From a virus, in IMG/VR virus record IMGVR_UViG_3300030012_002034, positions 43,382-107,381 of that record: a DNA stretch of 64,000 bases. One strand, given 5' to 3'. Below the pieces are notes generated by a model. It was not told the origin of the DNA and ran no database searches. It saw only the letters and a program-made list of their open reading frames with translations. Each line of letters opens with the position of its first letter. Positions within the stretch are counted from its first letter, which is position 1. Positions 31,821 to 38,473 of the stretch are shown piece after piece. The position numbers and the translations under genes are program-made.

Positions 31821-32106
31821 GTGTAGGTAGTGTTAACGGTTTTATAAGAAAACACGCAAGAGTTTAAAAGAACATGTAATATTTTACAAAGTTTTATAAA
31901 CATTTGTGTGTTGTTAACACAGTAGGAGTCAAACAACCCTTCTTTCTTAGGCTTAAAGCTTAAAAAAGAATTGTTATAGCTCATTATATATTATATATAG
32001 CTATTCTTTGGTTGACAATAGCTATTTGCCTACACACATTAGTCTATCTATCACTATATACATTACTTATGTAATCTCTTATAGTATCTTATATAGTTTC
32101 ATAGAC

Positions 32107-32118
32107 TTATTCACCGGA
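32107..32118 (+). repeat. TTCACCGGA leader repeat copy 1
   Basis: TTATTCACCGGA followed by CTTAAAT. One of three copies (32107, 32260, 32548) placed at unit boundaries in this region, each followed by an A/T tract similar to ATTAATAG. Confidence 0.6.
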
Positions 32119-32128
32119 CTTAAATAAA

Positions 32129-32257
32129 ATAACAGCATTAGATGTAGGAGTGAAACTCTCATACCAACAATCTATAAAGTCTTGCATTAAAGCATGTAAA
32201 AGAACTTTAACTGACAGTACAATCTAAAGTAAATGACCTTAGTGGTATGGCTGTTAT
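32129..32257 (+). ncRNA. structured non-coding element A
   Basis: Outer stem ataacagc (32129-32136) with gctgttat (32250-32257), 8 perfect pairs; inner stem catacca (32160-32166) with tggtatg (32243-32249), 7 perfect pairs, coaxial with the outer stem on the 3' side. Smaller hairpins such as gagt/actc lie inside. Long matching arms 80-110 bases apart in non-coding DNA are unlikely by chance. No known RNA family recognised. Confidence 0.5.
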
Positions 32258-32259
32258 AT

Positions 32260-32271
32260 TTATTCACCGGA
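32260..32271 (+). repeat. TTCACCGGA leader repeat copy 2
   Basis: TTATTCACCGGA followed by TTAATTCTATAAT, 55 bases before the ATG at 32326; probable promoter or leader of the 69-residue gene. Confidence 0.6.
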
Positions 32272-32325
32272 TTAATTCTATAATGGTTCGCAATTAAATA
32301 TTTATTAACCATTAAAATTTTTATT

Positions 32326-32535
32326 ATGAAAATTAAAATAGAATTAGAGATTACTGATACTCAACTTCAGAATGTAGACAATGTTAATACTCTTATGAGT
32401 TTCTTAGCTAATGATCTATATACTAAAGAACCTGATTTGTATAATTATATACATAGGCTCGGTGCAAACTGGGCTGATCAGCAGGCTAAAGAGTATCATG
32501 ATGCTCATTTTTATGACTGTGACTGCTATCGTTAG
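32326..32535 (+). CDS. 69-residue small acidic protein
   Basis: MKIKIELEITDTQLQNVDNV then NTLMSFLANDLYTKEPDLYN and an acidic, Tyr/Asp/Cys-rich end (HDAHFYDCDCYR). Soluble alpha/beta; no family recognised. It follows a TTCACCGGA repeat and is itself followed by another, so it is a single-gene unit. Confidence 0.55.
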   Translation: MKIKIELEITDTQLQNVDNVNTLMSFLANDLYTKEPDLYNYIHRLGANWADQQAKEYHDAHFYDCDCYR

Positions 32536-32547
32536 TAGTCATATGTC

Positions 32548-32557
32548 ATTCACCGGA
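32548..32557 (+). repeat. TTCACCGGA leader repeat copy 3
   Basis: ATTCACCGGA followed by TTAATAGTG, right after the stop of the 69-residue gene and ahead of structured element B. Confidence 0.6.
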
Positions 32558-32600
32558 TTAATAGTGTGTCAATAGATTGCACACTGTTATATTATTATTG

Positions 32601-32677
32601 GAGTGAGGGAGGACAGTTATACTTCGGTCACTGACTGGATACACAAACCCTGCAGGTCTTAGCCGTGTACCTCACTC
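32601..32677 (+). ncRNA. structured element B, three-way-junction-like
   Basis: Closing stem gagtgagg (32601-32608) with cctcactc (32670-32677), 8 perfect pairs. Inside are acagt/actg around a loop ending TTCGGTC, and tacac (32640-32644) with gtgta (32665-32669) stacked directly on the closing stem. It ends 29 bases before the start codon at 32707, so it could be a cis-regulatory leader (riboswitch-like) or a free RNA. No known class recognised. Confidence 0.5.
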
Positions 32678-32706
32678 TATTAATTTAACAAATTAAATTA
32701 ACACTT

Positions 32707-32862
32707 ATGAAACAAATTACGCATTACTTATTTGCTGTACTCTTATTGGGTACACTTACTTCAGTATTTTCTTCCGGAGATTCATTCTCGCTTGGAAAGT
32801 CCTTAGTTATTTATGGATTTTGGGCGCTTATGTTATCTCCTATGACAATTAAAAACGTTTAA
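32707..32862 (+). CDS. 51-residue exported or membrane peptide
   Basis: ATG at 32707, stop at 32860-32862. MKQITHYLFAVLLLGTLTSV FSS is a signal-peptide-like or membrane N-terminus, then SLGKSLVIYGFWALMLSP, a second hydrophobic segment. Lies directly behind structured element B. No family recognised. Confidence 0.5.
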   Translation: MKQITHYLFAVLLLGTLTSVFSSGDSFSLGKSLVIYGFWALMLSPMTIKNV

Positions 32863-32867
32863 CTATT

Positions 32868-32990
32868 ATGAAAAAGATTATAATTACTCAAAAAGAAATC
32901 CAGGACGCTATGAAACATAGAGTTCAAAGGAACAAAAAAAAGTATTACCGGAAGGTAAAACACAAAGGTGCTTCTAAAGAGGCACAATGA
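32868..32990 (+). CDS. 40-residue basic peptide
   Basis: ATG at 32868, five bases after the previous stop. The sequence (MKKIIITQKEIQDAMKHRVQ then RNKKKYYRKVKHKG) is strongly basic and helical, so RNA or DNA binding is plausible. Tentative because of size, but it has the same spacing and style as neighbouring genes. Confidence 0.45.
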   Translation: MKKIIITQKEIQDAMKHRVQRNKKKYYRKVKHKGASKEAQ

Positions 32991-32998
32991 CATTTGGT

Positions 32999-33079
32999 GT
33001 TTATCTATAGCTTGCTATAGTATAAGCATCTCATGACCTTATGGTCATGCGGTTGCTCTCAAACCGTTAAGATAAACCA
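32999..33079 (+). ncRNA. tRNA-like cloverleaf, element C
   Basis: Outer stem gtttatct (32999-33006) with agataaac (33070-33077). Three hairpins inside: atagc/gctat (33007-33018), catgacc/ggtcatg (33032-33049) and cggtt/aaccg (33050-33066) with a 7-base loop. An encoded CCA follows (33077-33079). An alternative D-arm-like pairing gctt/aagc exists. The T-loop lacks TTCRA and no 7-base anticodon loop forms, so it is not a canonical tRNA. Confidence 0.4.
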
Positions 33080-33143
33080 GTAATGGTATAAATCTGTAGT
33101 CGTCTTGGTAATAAGACTACGGAGATATGTATAGCTTGCTATA
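33006..33143 (+). repeat. two copies of palindrome TATAGCTTGCTATA
   Basis: Identical 14-base palindromic hairpins at 33006-33019 and 33130-33143, 124 bases apart in a non-coding region. The first is an arm of element C. Confidence 0.6.
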
Positions 33144-33171
33144 TGTATTTTATAGAAGAGTATTCCAATAT

Positions 33172-33237
33172 CCATGTAACGGCAGCAATAAATCCCACGG
33201 GTTTGTGAGTTGCATGGAGAGTATGACAGGCATGCTC
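33172..33237 (+). ncRNA. structured element D
   Basis: Stem ccatgtaac (33172-33180) with gttgcatgg (33209-33217), nine pairs with one wobble, followed by hairpin gagtatg/catgctc (33219-33237), seven pairs with one wobble and a 5-base loop. Confidence 0.4.
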
Positions 33238-33401
33238 TTGAGCTTAAAAGGCAATAAGAATTGGGATAGATATTGGTACTATGGTGTTGTCGCACTTAGA
33301 GCTGGTATTAGAATTTGTATTTAGAATGCTGTAAGAAATTACGTGTTCACATAAATATTTATTTAGTTAGTAGCCTTGACAAGCAAAAGCAGGTAGGAGT
33401 A

Positions 33402-33435
33402 GTAATCTAAACTTCCCAAAAGGAAGCATGATTAC
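33402..33435 (+). ncRNA. structured element E
   Basis: Stem gtaatc (33402-33407) with gattac (33430-33435), and inside it cttcc (33412-33416) with ggaag (33422-33426), both perfect. Flanked by further short inverted repeats. Confidence 0.35.
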
Positions 33436-33810
33436 ATAAACTCTAAGCGCCTTCTATCACTAACCTGAAACCTTTTTCAGCCATTAGATTGGCAAGTTTA
33501 ATTTAAATATCAAGTAATAACTTAAAAGCAAAATTAGTTTAGAGACTATTGTGATGCCACTAAAGGCAACAATGTTCTTATCCTTCTGCAATATGGAGGC
33601 ATGGATAGCTCGCAAGGCTTGCCATGAAGGAATCCAGTAGTATCTGTAGTGAGGGGACACCCTCTTTAGCTCGTAAGGCATGCGGTATGAAAGTGAACTT
33701 ATGTAAACAATAGTAGTGATGGCGGACATCTTAATCCGTGAACATGTACAGTACAAATTAGAAATAGTTTGTGTGAGATAGTTGGAGAAATCCTAATTAA
33801 TCTGTACGTA

Positions 33811-33838
33811 AAAGGTCAAGCTCTCAGCCTTTTTTTTT
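33811..33838 (+). terminator. terminator closing the non-coding stretch
   Basis: aaaggt (33811-33816) with gccttt (33827-33832), six pairs with one wobble, running into a tract of nine T. It lies between non-coding DNA and the HAD gene, implying that the non-coding stretch is transcribed. Confidence 0.6.
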
Positions 33839-33885
33839 ATATCAGAACAATTATTAATCAATTAAAGTTAAAGACGCATAAGCTT

Positions 33886-34350
33886 ATGAAAAAAGAATTA
33901 GCAATTATTGTAGATGTTGACGGGACGTTAGCAGATATGAGAGGTATTAGAGGACCTTTTGAGTGGGACAAAGTTCACCTTGATAGACCCCATCAAGATA
34001 TTATTGATCTTGTTAAAGATTTAGCAGATGCTGGTACAGATATAATGTCAGGTGATGCTTTAGCGGGAACGGAATACAAATATAAAATCATTATTACTAC
34101 AGGTAGAGATGGTGTTTGTGAACAAGCAACTAAAAAATGGTTAGATGACCATAAAGTACCTTATTATGATTTCTTTATTAGAAAAGCAGGTGACTTTAGA
34201 AAAGATAACATCATTAAGTCTGAGATCTATATGGATCATATTAGACCTAAGTATGATGTTAAGTATGTTATTGATGACAGAAACCAGGTTGTTGAAATGT
34301 GGAGGTCATTAGGTTTACGGGTGTTACAAGTAGCACCAGGAAATTTTTAA
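33886..34350 (+). CDS. HAD-superfamily phosphatase, polynucleotide 3'-phosphatase-like
   Basis: 154 residues from ATG at 33886; the in-frame ATG at 33769 lies upstream of the terminator and is rejected. HAD motifs: IIVDVDGTLAD (nucleophile and acid/base Asp, residues about 6-16), KIIITTGRDG (motif II), then KSEIYMDHIRPKY and YVIDDRNQVVEMW (acidic motif IV). The sequence order and DDRNQVVEMWR end match the phosphatase half of T4 polynucleotide kinase. It would remove 3' phosphates from nicked or cleaved nucleic acid. No kinase domain is fused. Confidence 0.8.
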   Translation: MKKELAIIVDVDGTLADMRGIRGPFEWDKVHLDRPHQDIIDLVKDLADAGTDIMSGDALAGTEYKYKIIITTGRDGVCEQATKKWLDDHKVPYYDFFIRKAGDFRKDNIIKSEIYMDHIRPKYDVKYVIDDRNQVVEMWRSLGLRVLQVAPGNF

Positions 34351-34361
34351 GGGGTTGAAGA

Positions 34362-34434
34362 GTGTAAGTCCAGACGTGGCAGTATCAACATAATAGAGAG
34401 TAAAACATTTGCGTACTCACTCTCTTCCTTACAC
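34362..34434 (+). ncRNA. structured element F between HAD gene and terminator
   Basis: Outer stem gtgtaag (34362-34368) with cttacac (34428-34434), inner stem agagagt (34395-34401) with actctct (34419-34425), all perfect, ending two bases apart on the 3' side as in element B. It may be a 3' UTR element or a processed small RNA. Confidence 0.45.
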
Positions 34435-34475
34435 ACTAGTAAGCAATTCTTGTGCTTTAAACAAGATAGGTTTTA

Positions 34476-34504
34476 ATACTTGTACCTGAACAAGTATTTT
34501 TTTT
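34476..34504 (+). terminator. terminator after HAD unit
   Basis: Perfect 8-bp stem atacttgt (34476-34483) with acaagtat (34490-34497), loop of six, then eight T. Confidence 0.85.
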
Positions 34505-34518
34505 ACTATCTTTACAAC

Positions 34519-34755
34519 ATGTTATACTTTAAAAGAGCAAAGAAAGGCAAGTATGAAGTCACTCAAATTACAAAAGGAGTGGTTAACTTTGTATACTCCG
34601 TTAATGCTAGCAATGAGAAAGAAGCTTTAGAACAAATAGAAAATAAAGTTAATGATCCTAACTTTGAACCTCTAGAAGAAGCTGATAGAATTGAAGCCCA
34701 TCCAGACTATGAAAGTACTTCAACTTATAAAGTAACAGAAGTTAAAAAAGATTAA
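34519..34755 (+). CDS. 78-residue hypothetical protein
   Basis: Start at ATG 34519, because the in-frame ATG at 34480 lies inside the terminator stem. MLYFKRAKKGKYEVTQITKG then SNEKEALEQIENKVNDPNFE: a small beta-helix-beta fold like other short phage proteins that begin YFKRxKKGKYE. A TATCTTTA box just upstream may be a promoter. No function known. Confidence 0.55.
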   Translation: MLYFKRAKKGKYEVTQITKGVVNFVYSVNASNEKEALEQIENKVNDPNFEPLEEADRIEAHPDYESTSTYKVTEVKKD

Positions 34756-34779
34756 AACTACCATTTAAATTATATATTT

Positions 34780-35091
34780 ATGAAACACTTAATTAAAAGA
34801 GTAAGGAAATTCTTTGCTCCTAATCCAGAGATGGACGTAAAATATCTTCAGGAAAAGATAAAAAGACTTGAGAATGATTTAGCAATGTTTGATTATAACT
34901 ATTATCAAATGCATATTGAAAGAGGAACAGCAGATACTTCTACTCTTGACATGCTAAAAGAACAAGCACAATTTCATGTTGTTAATCATATAGAATTATT
35001 ATCTAGAGCAAGAGTTATTAGACTAAAAAAAAGATTAATACTTTTTATTGTATTTATTAATATTATGTTATTAATCTCTTTAATATTTTAA
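34780..35091 (+). CDS. tail-anchored membrane protein
   Basis: 103 residues. A coiled coil (KYLQEKIKRLENDLAMFDYN) and a C-terminal membrane anchor (LILFIVFINIMLLISLIF) directly at the end of the protein, flanked by basic residues. Probably faces the cytoplasm from the inner membrane. No family recognised. Confidence 0.55.
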   Translation: MKHLIKRVRKFFAPNPEMDVKYLQEKIKRLENDLAMFDYNYYQMHIERGTADTSTLDMLKEQAQFHVVNHIELLSRARVIRLKKRLILFIVFINIMLLISLIF

Positions 35092-35093
35092 TT

Positions 35094-35270
35094 ATGGCAA
35101 AGAAAGAAAAATTAAAATACTTTATTGTAGGATTTAGACTAGGAGCTATGCCTAAAGTTAAAAAGTTTATGATGCCGGGGAAGCATCATGAGAGAGGACC
35201 ATATTGGTTTGATCATTATAATGAAGGCTTACTTACACAGATCAGAGATTATAGACGTAGAAATACCTAA
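35094..35270 (+). CDS. 58-residue basic protein
   Basis: ATG at 35094, two bases after the previous stop, TAA at 35268. MAKKEKLKYFIVGFRLGAMP then HHERGPYWFDHYNEGLLTQI, ending RDYRRRNT. Basic at both ends, compact. Followed by a terminator 46 bases further. No family recognised. Confidence 0.5.
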   Translation: MAKKEKLKYFIVGFRLGAMPKVKKFMMPGKHHERGPYWFDHYNEGLLTQIRDYRRRNT

Positions 35271-35314
35271 CTAAAGATAGTATGTTCTCAAGAATGTACT
35301 TTTCCTGAATGAAA

Positions 35315-35341
35315 TATGGGGGATAAACGTCCCCCATTTTC
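35315..35341 (+). terminator. terminator
   Basis: atggggg (35316-35322) with cccccat (35331-35337), perfect, then TTTTC. GC-rich stem in AT-rich surroundings. Confidence 0.8.
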
Positions 35342-35428
35342 AAAGAATAGCTATATAGTGGCAAATATTTAATGTTTAAACTAATATTTCTGCATAAAAT
35401 ATAATATATTTACGTCTACTATAATGAG

Positions 35429-35692
35429 ATGCAGTATCAGTTACCAAATGGCAAGGTTGTTTACTTGAGCATTGAGGAGTTTTTAAACCTCACAGATCAA
35501 GACATCCAATATCTTATGGCTATGAATGCTGGTGATTATGTTCATAATCCTTTTCAAGGTTCTGCAATTAGTAGAAAATCTATTCCAAGTTTTGGTACAA
35601 ATGATGATGATATTATTAAAGATATTGATGATGATGATCTTAGAAATATTGATCTCAATAATCTAGATGATATAGAAGATCTTTTGAAATAA
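35429..35692 (+). CDS. 87-residue acidic protein, conserved phage type
   Basis: MQYQLPNGKVVYLSIEEFLN, LTDQDIQYLMAMNAGDYVHN PF, then an Asp-rich tail (DDDIIKDIDDDDLRNIDLNN). The first 50 residues resemble what I remember of short proteins in T4-like and Bacteroidota phages (Y-x-LPNGK-x-x-x-L-S-x-E-x-x-L-x-LTD-x-D). Function unknown; a DNA-mimic role is possible from the acidic tail but unproven. Confidence 0.55.
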   Translation: MQYQLPNGKVVYLSIEEFLNLTDQDIQYLMAMNAGDYVHNPFQGSAISRKSIPSFGTNDDDIIKDIDDDDLRNIDLNNLDDIEDLLK

Positions 35693-35781
35693 TAGTAATA
35701 ACTATTCTTACTCTTGATGTGAGCAGTCAAGAGTATAGTAAGTTCTGCTCAATCAATTATTTATTTATTAACCTTTAAATT

Positions 35782-36297
35782 ATGAGTCTAAAATTAGATG
35801 AAGGGAGACCTCCTGTGAGAGTCTCTGCAGACAAAGCAGGCTGTATTATTAAACAGTCAAAGAATCCTGAATGGGGATTTATTAGAGTAGTACAAGAAAA
35901 ACTTGTAGTAAGAGATAACTTCTATGGTGAAAAAGAAGTTAGTGCTTTATTCCATGGACCTATGGATAAATTAAAAAACATGGGACTTCAAGCTGGAGAT
36001 AAGTTAATAGGAAACATTGTTATAAAAGAGCAATTAACTCCTTTTAGTTTAGCTACGGCTGAGAAAGATAAGAAGAAAGCTGGTGACACCGGTATATTCT
36101 TGACAGTTGGTGGTTGTCCAATTTACCGTAGGACATACTATACAACAGCTTCTAATGTTGAGGATGCTTTAATCCAACATGATAACATAGAGGAGCTTAG
36201 AGCAGCATATGAATCGCAAAAGAATACTGAAGATGTATCAACTAGTACATCTGAAAGTTTATCAGAAACATCTTTTGAAGATGATTTCTCACTATAA
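35782..36297 (+). CDS. single-stranded DNA-binding protein, candidate
   Basis: 171 residues. The first 110 form a beta-rich domain (AGCIIKQSKNPEWGFIRVVQ, NMGLQAGDKLIGNIVIKEQL, GIFLTVGGCPIYRRTYYTT) compatible with an OB fold. A Ser/Thr linker leads to the end EDDFSL, which resembles the acidic aromatic tail by which SSB proteins recruit partners. Single gene with its own terminator, as expected for an abundant protein. Assignment is inferred. Confidence 0.5.
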   Translation: MSLKLDEGRPPVRVSADKAGCIIKQSKNPEWGFIRVVQEKLVVRDNFYGEKEVSALFHGPMDKLKNMGLQAGDKLIGNIVIKEQLTPFSLATAEKDKKKAGDTGIFLTVGGCPIYRRTYYTTASNVEDALIQHDNIEELRAAYESQKNTEDVSTSTSESLSETSFEDDFSL

Positions 36298-36328
36298 CAT
36301 TTAGCTTATTTAGTTTAGGCTAAACTAC

Positions 36329-36364
36329 AGGGAGGAAGGAGTAGGTTACTTTCTCCCTTTTTTT
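36329..36364 (+). terminator. terminator after SSB-like gene
   Basis: agggag (36329-36334) with ctccct (36353-36358), perfect, then seven T. Confidence 0.8.
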
Positions 36365-36387
36365 ATTAATCCCCAAATGTATAACAT

Positions 36388-36930
36388 ATGAAAAAACAAA
36401 TTTCAAATCGCAAAGGAAAGTATCAGTTTGCAGGCAAGCTGTCAGACTTTCAAAAGTTAGAAGCTAACCCAAAAAGCTTCGTTAAGTATGAGCAGGATAA
36501 ATACACTGCTTACCAAAATTATCTTTACAAAAGAGCTTTATATGGATTTAAAGCAATGACTAAAGAAGAGTATAATAATACTTGTAAACAAAAGAAACAA
36601 AGAATAAGTAGAGTATATCTGAGAGCTCAAAAAGTTATTAATAAACTTAAACAGGAAAGTACAAATAGATACTCAAACTTTATATTTAAAACTTTGTTTC
36701 CAGATGCACCACTAACTGATTGGTTCATTGAAAATAGTTTTACAGATGATAAATTTAAAAATACTCTTACCTTTGCTGACCTAGGTATATCCAAAGATGA
36801 TATAGTTCAAATATTTATAAAAGAAGGTGTCTTACCTCATAATTTTATGGATATCACAGAACAACCTAAGTCTAAATTAAAGAGAAATAATTCTCAGAAA
36901 TTACCAAGGTTAAAGTATCAATGTAAATGA
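36388..36930 (+). CDS. hypothetical protein of replication arm
   Basis: 180 residues, basic and helical (FKAMTKEEYNNTCKQKKQRI then RVYLRAQKVINKLKQESTNR), then an FPDAPLTDWFIENSF motif and basic end. No family recognised. Overlaps the next gene by four bases (ATGA). Confidence 0.5.
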   Translation: MKKQISNRKGKYQFAGKLSDFQKLEANPKSFVKYEQDKYTAYQNYLYKRALYGFKAMTKEEYNNTCKQKKQRISRVYLRAQKVINKLKQESTNRYSNFIFKTLFPDAPLTDWFIENSFTDDKFKNTLTFADLGISKDDIVQIFIKEGVLPHNFMDITEQPKSKLKRNNSQKLPRLKYQCK

Positions 36931-37334
36931 TAAAAGCTAAAAAGAAAGTATGTGATTCTTGTGAAGAACTTACTTATATCTGGAAAAATTATGGCGGCAT
37001 GCGCTGGTGTAAAAAATGCTGGAGTTGCCACAAGGCTAAAGAAGGTGTAAAAAAACCAACTACATCGGCCATCCGTCATAGTTCTGCCAGAAGACAAAAG
37101 AAAGATAATGAGTATTTAAAGTTAAGAAAGAGATACTTAAGTGAGAATTCATTATGTAAAGTAAAAGTAAAAGGATGCACAACACATGCAACAGATGTGC
37201 ATCATACTAGGGGTGGCAGTGAAAGAGATGTATATTATTTAATACAATCTACTTGGCTACCTGTATGTAGAAGTTGTCATAACTGGATACATGCTAACCC
37301 TAAAGAAGCAAGAGAATTAAATTATTTAAAATAA
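36927..37334 (+). CDS. zinc-ribbon plus HNH endonuclease-like protein
   Basis: 135 residues. N-terminal zinc ribbon CDSCEEL ... CKKCWSCHK (residues about 7-33), a basic linker, then an HNH-type half: LCKVKVKGCTTHATDVHHTR G with the catalytic HH, and WLPVCRSCHNWIHANP with the distal N and H. This is the beta-beta-alpha-metal pattern. It resembles NinG-like or other phage HNH proteins that act in recombination rather than homing. Adjacent to the helicase gene by one base. Confidence 0.7.
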   Translation: MIKAKKKVCDSCEELTYIWKNYGGMRWCKKCWSCHKAKEGVKKPTTSAIRHSSARRQKKDNEYLKLRKRYLSENSLCKVKVKGCTTHATDVHHTRGGSERDVYYLIQSTWLPVCRSCHNWIHANPKEARELNYLK

Positions 37335-37335
37335 T

Positions 37336-38454
37336 ATGGACAAAACAAAAATTCAAGAGATTGCCCTGAAGCAGACTGATAGAGTCAAAAGATGCGGCTT
37401 AGGTTTAGCAACAGGTGTAGGTAAGACTTTACTAGGTCTTAAACATATGGAAAAAGAGTATAGTCCTTTGAAGAAGTATTTAGTAGTAGCTCCTAAGAAA
37501 GCTATTATGGAAGAGTGGAGATCACAGGCAGTCTTATTTAATAAAACTAAAGTGATATCAATTACAGAGTTTACAACTTATAGAAGTTTAAACAAAAAAG
37601 ATCCTAAAGAATATGATGTTATTTATCTAGATGAGTGTCATAGTTTATTAGATAGTCATAGAACATTCTTATCTAATTATAATGGTAAGATTTTAGGATT
37701 AACAGGTACTCCTCCTAGATTTACAAATTCTGAAAAGGGTAGGATGGTACAAGAGTACTGTCCAATTATTTGGAATTATTTAGCTGATGAAGCTATTGAT
37801 GATAAAATTCTAAATGATTATAAGATAGTTGTGCATCATATACAACTTACTTCTAAACCAGTAATACCTGTTACTGCAAGATTTGGAAAATTAAAGTTTA
37901 ATACTTCTGAGAAGAAAAGTTATAACTATTGGAATACTAGATTAGATAATGCTTTTACTCCTAAAGAAATAAATATAGCTAGAATTCAAAGAATGAGAGC
38001 TTTAAAAGATTTTCCTAGTAAAGAAAAGTACACTAAAATACTTGCTCATTCTATAGAGAATACTGACAAAGATAAATGTTTAATCTTTGCAAATACTCAA
38101 GAGCAAGCTGATAAGTTATCAGAGCATAGTTATCATAGTAATAACATTGATTCAGAAGATAATCTTAAACTATTTAAAGAAGGTAAGATTAATAGACTAT
38201 CTTGTGTACTACAGTTAAGTGAAGGTGTAAATATACCTGATCTAAAACAAGGAATTATTATGCATGCATATGGTAATGAAAGAAAAGCTAGTCAAAGAAT
38301 TGGTAGGCTTTTAAGATTAAATCCTGATGACACATCTATAATTCATATCTTATGTTACAAAGATACTATAGATGAGAAATGGGTAGCAAATGCATTAGAA
38401 CCTTTTGATAAAGATAAAATAATATTCAAAGATTTTAATATAAAAATCTGGTAA
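37336..38454 (+). CDS. superfamily 2 DNA helicase
   Basis: 372 residues, short for SF2. Motif I LATGVGKTLLG (residues about 24-34), motif II YLDECHSL (about 97-104), motif III LGLTGTPPR, and motif VI ASQRIGRLLRLNP (about 315-327), which supplies the arginine finger. Motif IV/V: CLIFANTQEQADKL, and LSEGVNIPDLKQGIIMH. Probably unwinds recombination or replication forks together with the HNH protein just upstream. Confidence 0.85.
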   Translation: MDKTKIQEIALKQTDRVKRCGLGLATGVGKTLLGLKHMEKEYSPLKKYLVVAPKKAIMEEWRSQAVLFNKTKVISITEFTTYRSLNKKDPKEYDVIYLDECHSLLDSHRTFLSNYNGKILGLTGTPPRFTNSEKGRMVQEYCPIIWNYLADEAIDDKILNDYKIVVHHIQLTSKPVIPVTARFGKLKFNTSEKKSYNYWNTRLDNAFTPKEINIARIQRMRALKDFPSKEKYTKILAHSIENTDKDKCLIFANTQEQADKLSEHSYHSNNIDSEDNLKLFKEGKINRLSCVLQLSEGVNIPDLKQGIIMHAYGNERKASQRIGRLLRLNPDDTSIIHILCYKDTIDEKWVANALEPFDKDKIIFKDFNIKIW

Positions 38455-38473
38455 ATTTTTCGTAAATTATAGT

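Larger units (their letters stand above)
31719..32325 (+). other. 607-base non-coding stretch with hairpins and repeats
   Basis: No credible reading frame. It holds a strong terminator, leader motif copy 5, an inverted repeat atagctatt/aatagctat (31997-32025), two copies of TTATTCACCGGA (32107 and 32260) and between them a nested pair of long-range stems (32129-32257). Confidence 0.6.
32991..33885 (+). other. 895-base non-coding stretch rich in hairpins
   Basis: The only open frames (for example 33127-33324) look random in composition and have no leader. The stretch holds many exact stems (elements C to E), a repeated 14-base palindrome TATAGCTTGCTATA (33006 and 33130), a near-repeat TAGCTCGYAAGGCWTGC (33606 and 33668), and ends in a terminator just before the HAD gene. 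I read it as one or more untranslated RNAs. Confidence 0.55.

Noticed and set aside
32012-32017. TTGACA, a classic -35 box
   Set aside because: No -10 box at suitable distance, and Bacteroidota do not use this promoter type; it falls in the loop of an inverted repeat.
32999-33079. Annotating element C as a functional tRNA gene
   Set aside because: No TTCRA loop and no seven-base anticodon loop with a good stem; only the cloverleaf outline and CCA fit.
33127-33324. Plus-strand frame of 65 codons
   Set aside because: Lies over palindromes and hairpins, no leader motif, odd composition; better explained as non-coding RNA.
33484-33756. Minus-strand frame of 90 codons in the non-coding stretch
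   Set aside because: Antisense to the plus arm, random-like composition with many Ser/Tyr/Cys, no promoter; overlaps direct repeats.
34480-34518. Upstream ATG at 34480 for the 78-residue gene
   Set aside because: It is inside the stem of a strong terminator, so it would not be on the same mRNA.
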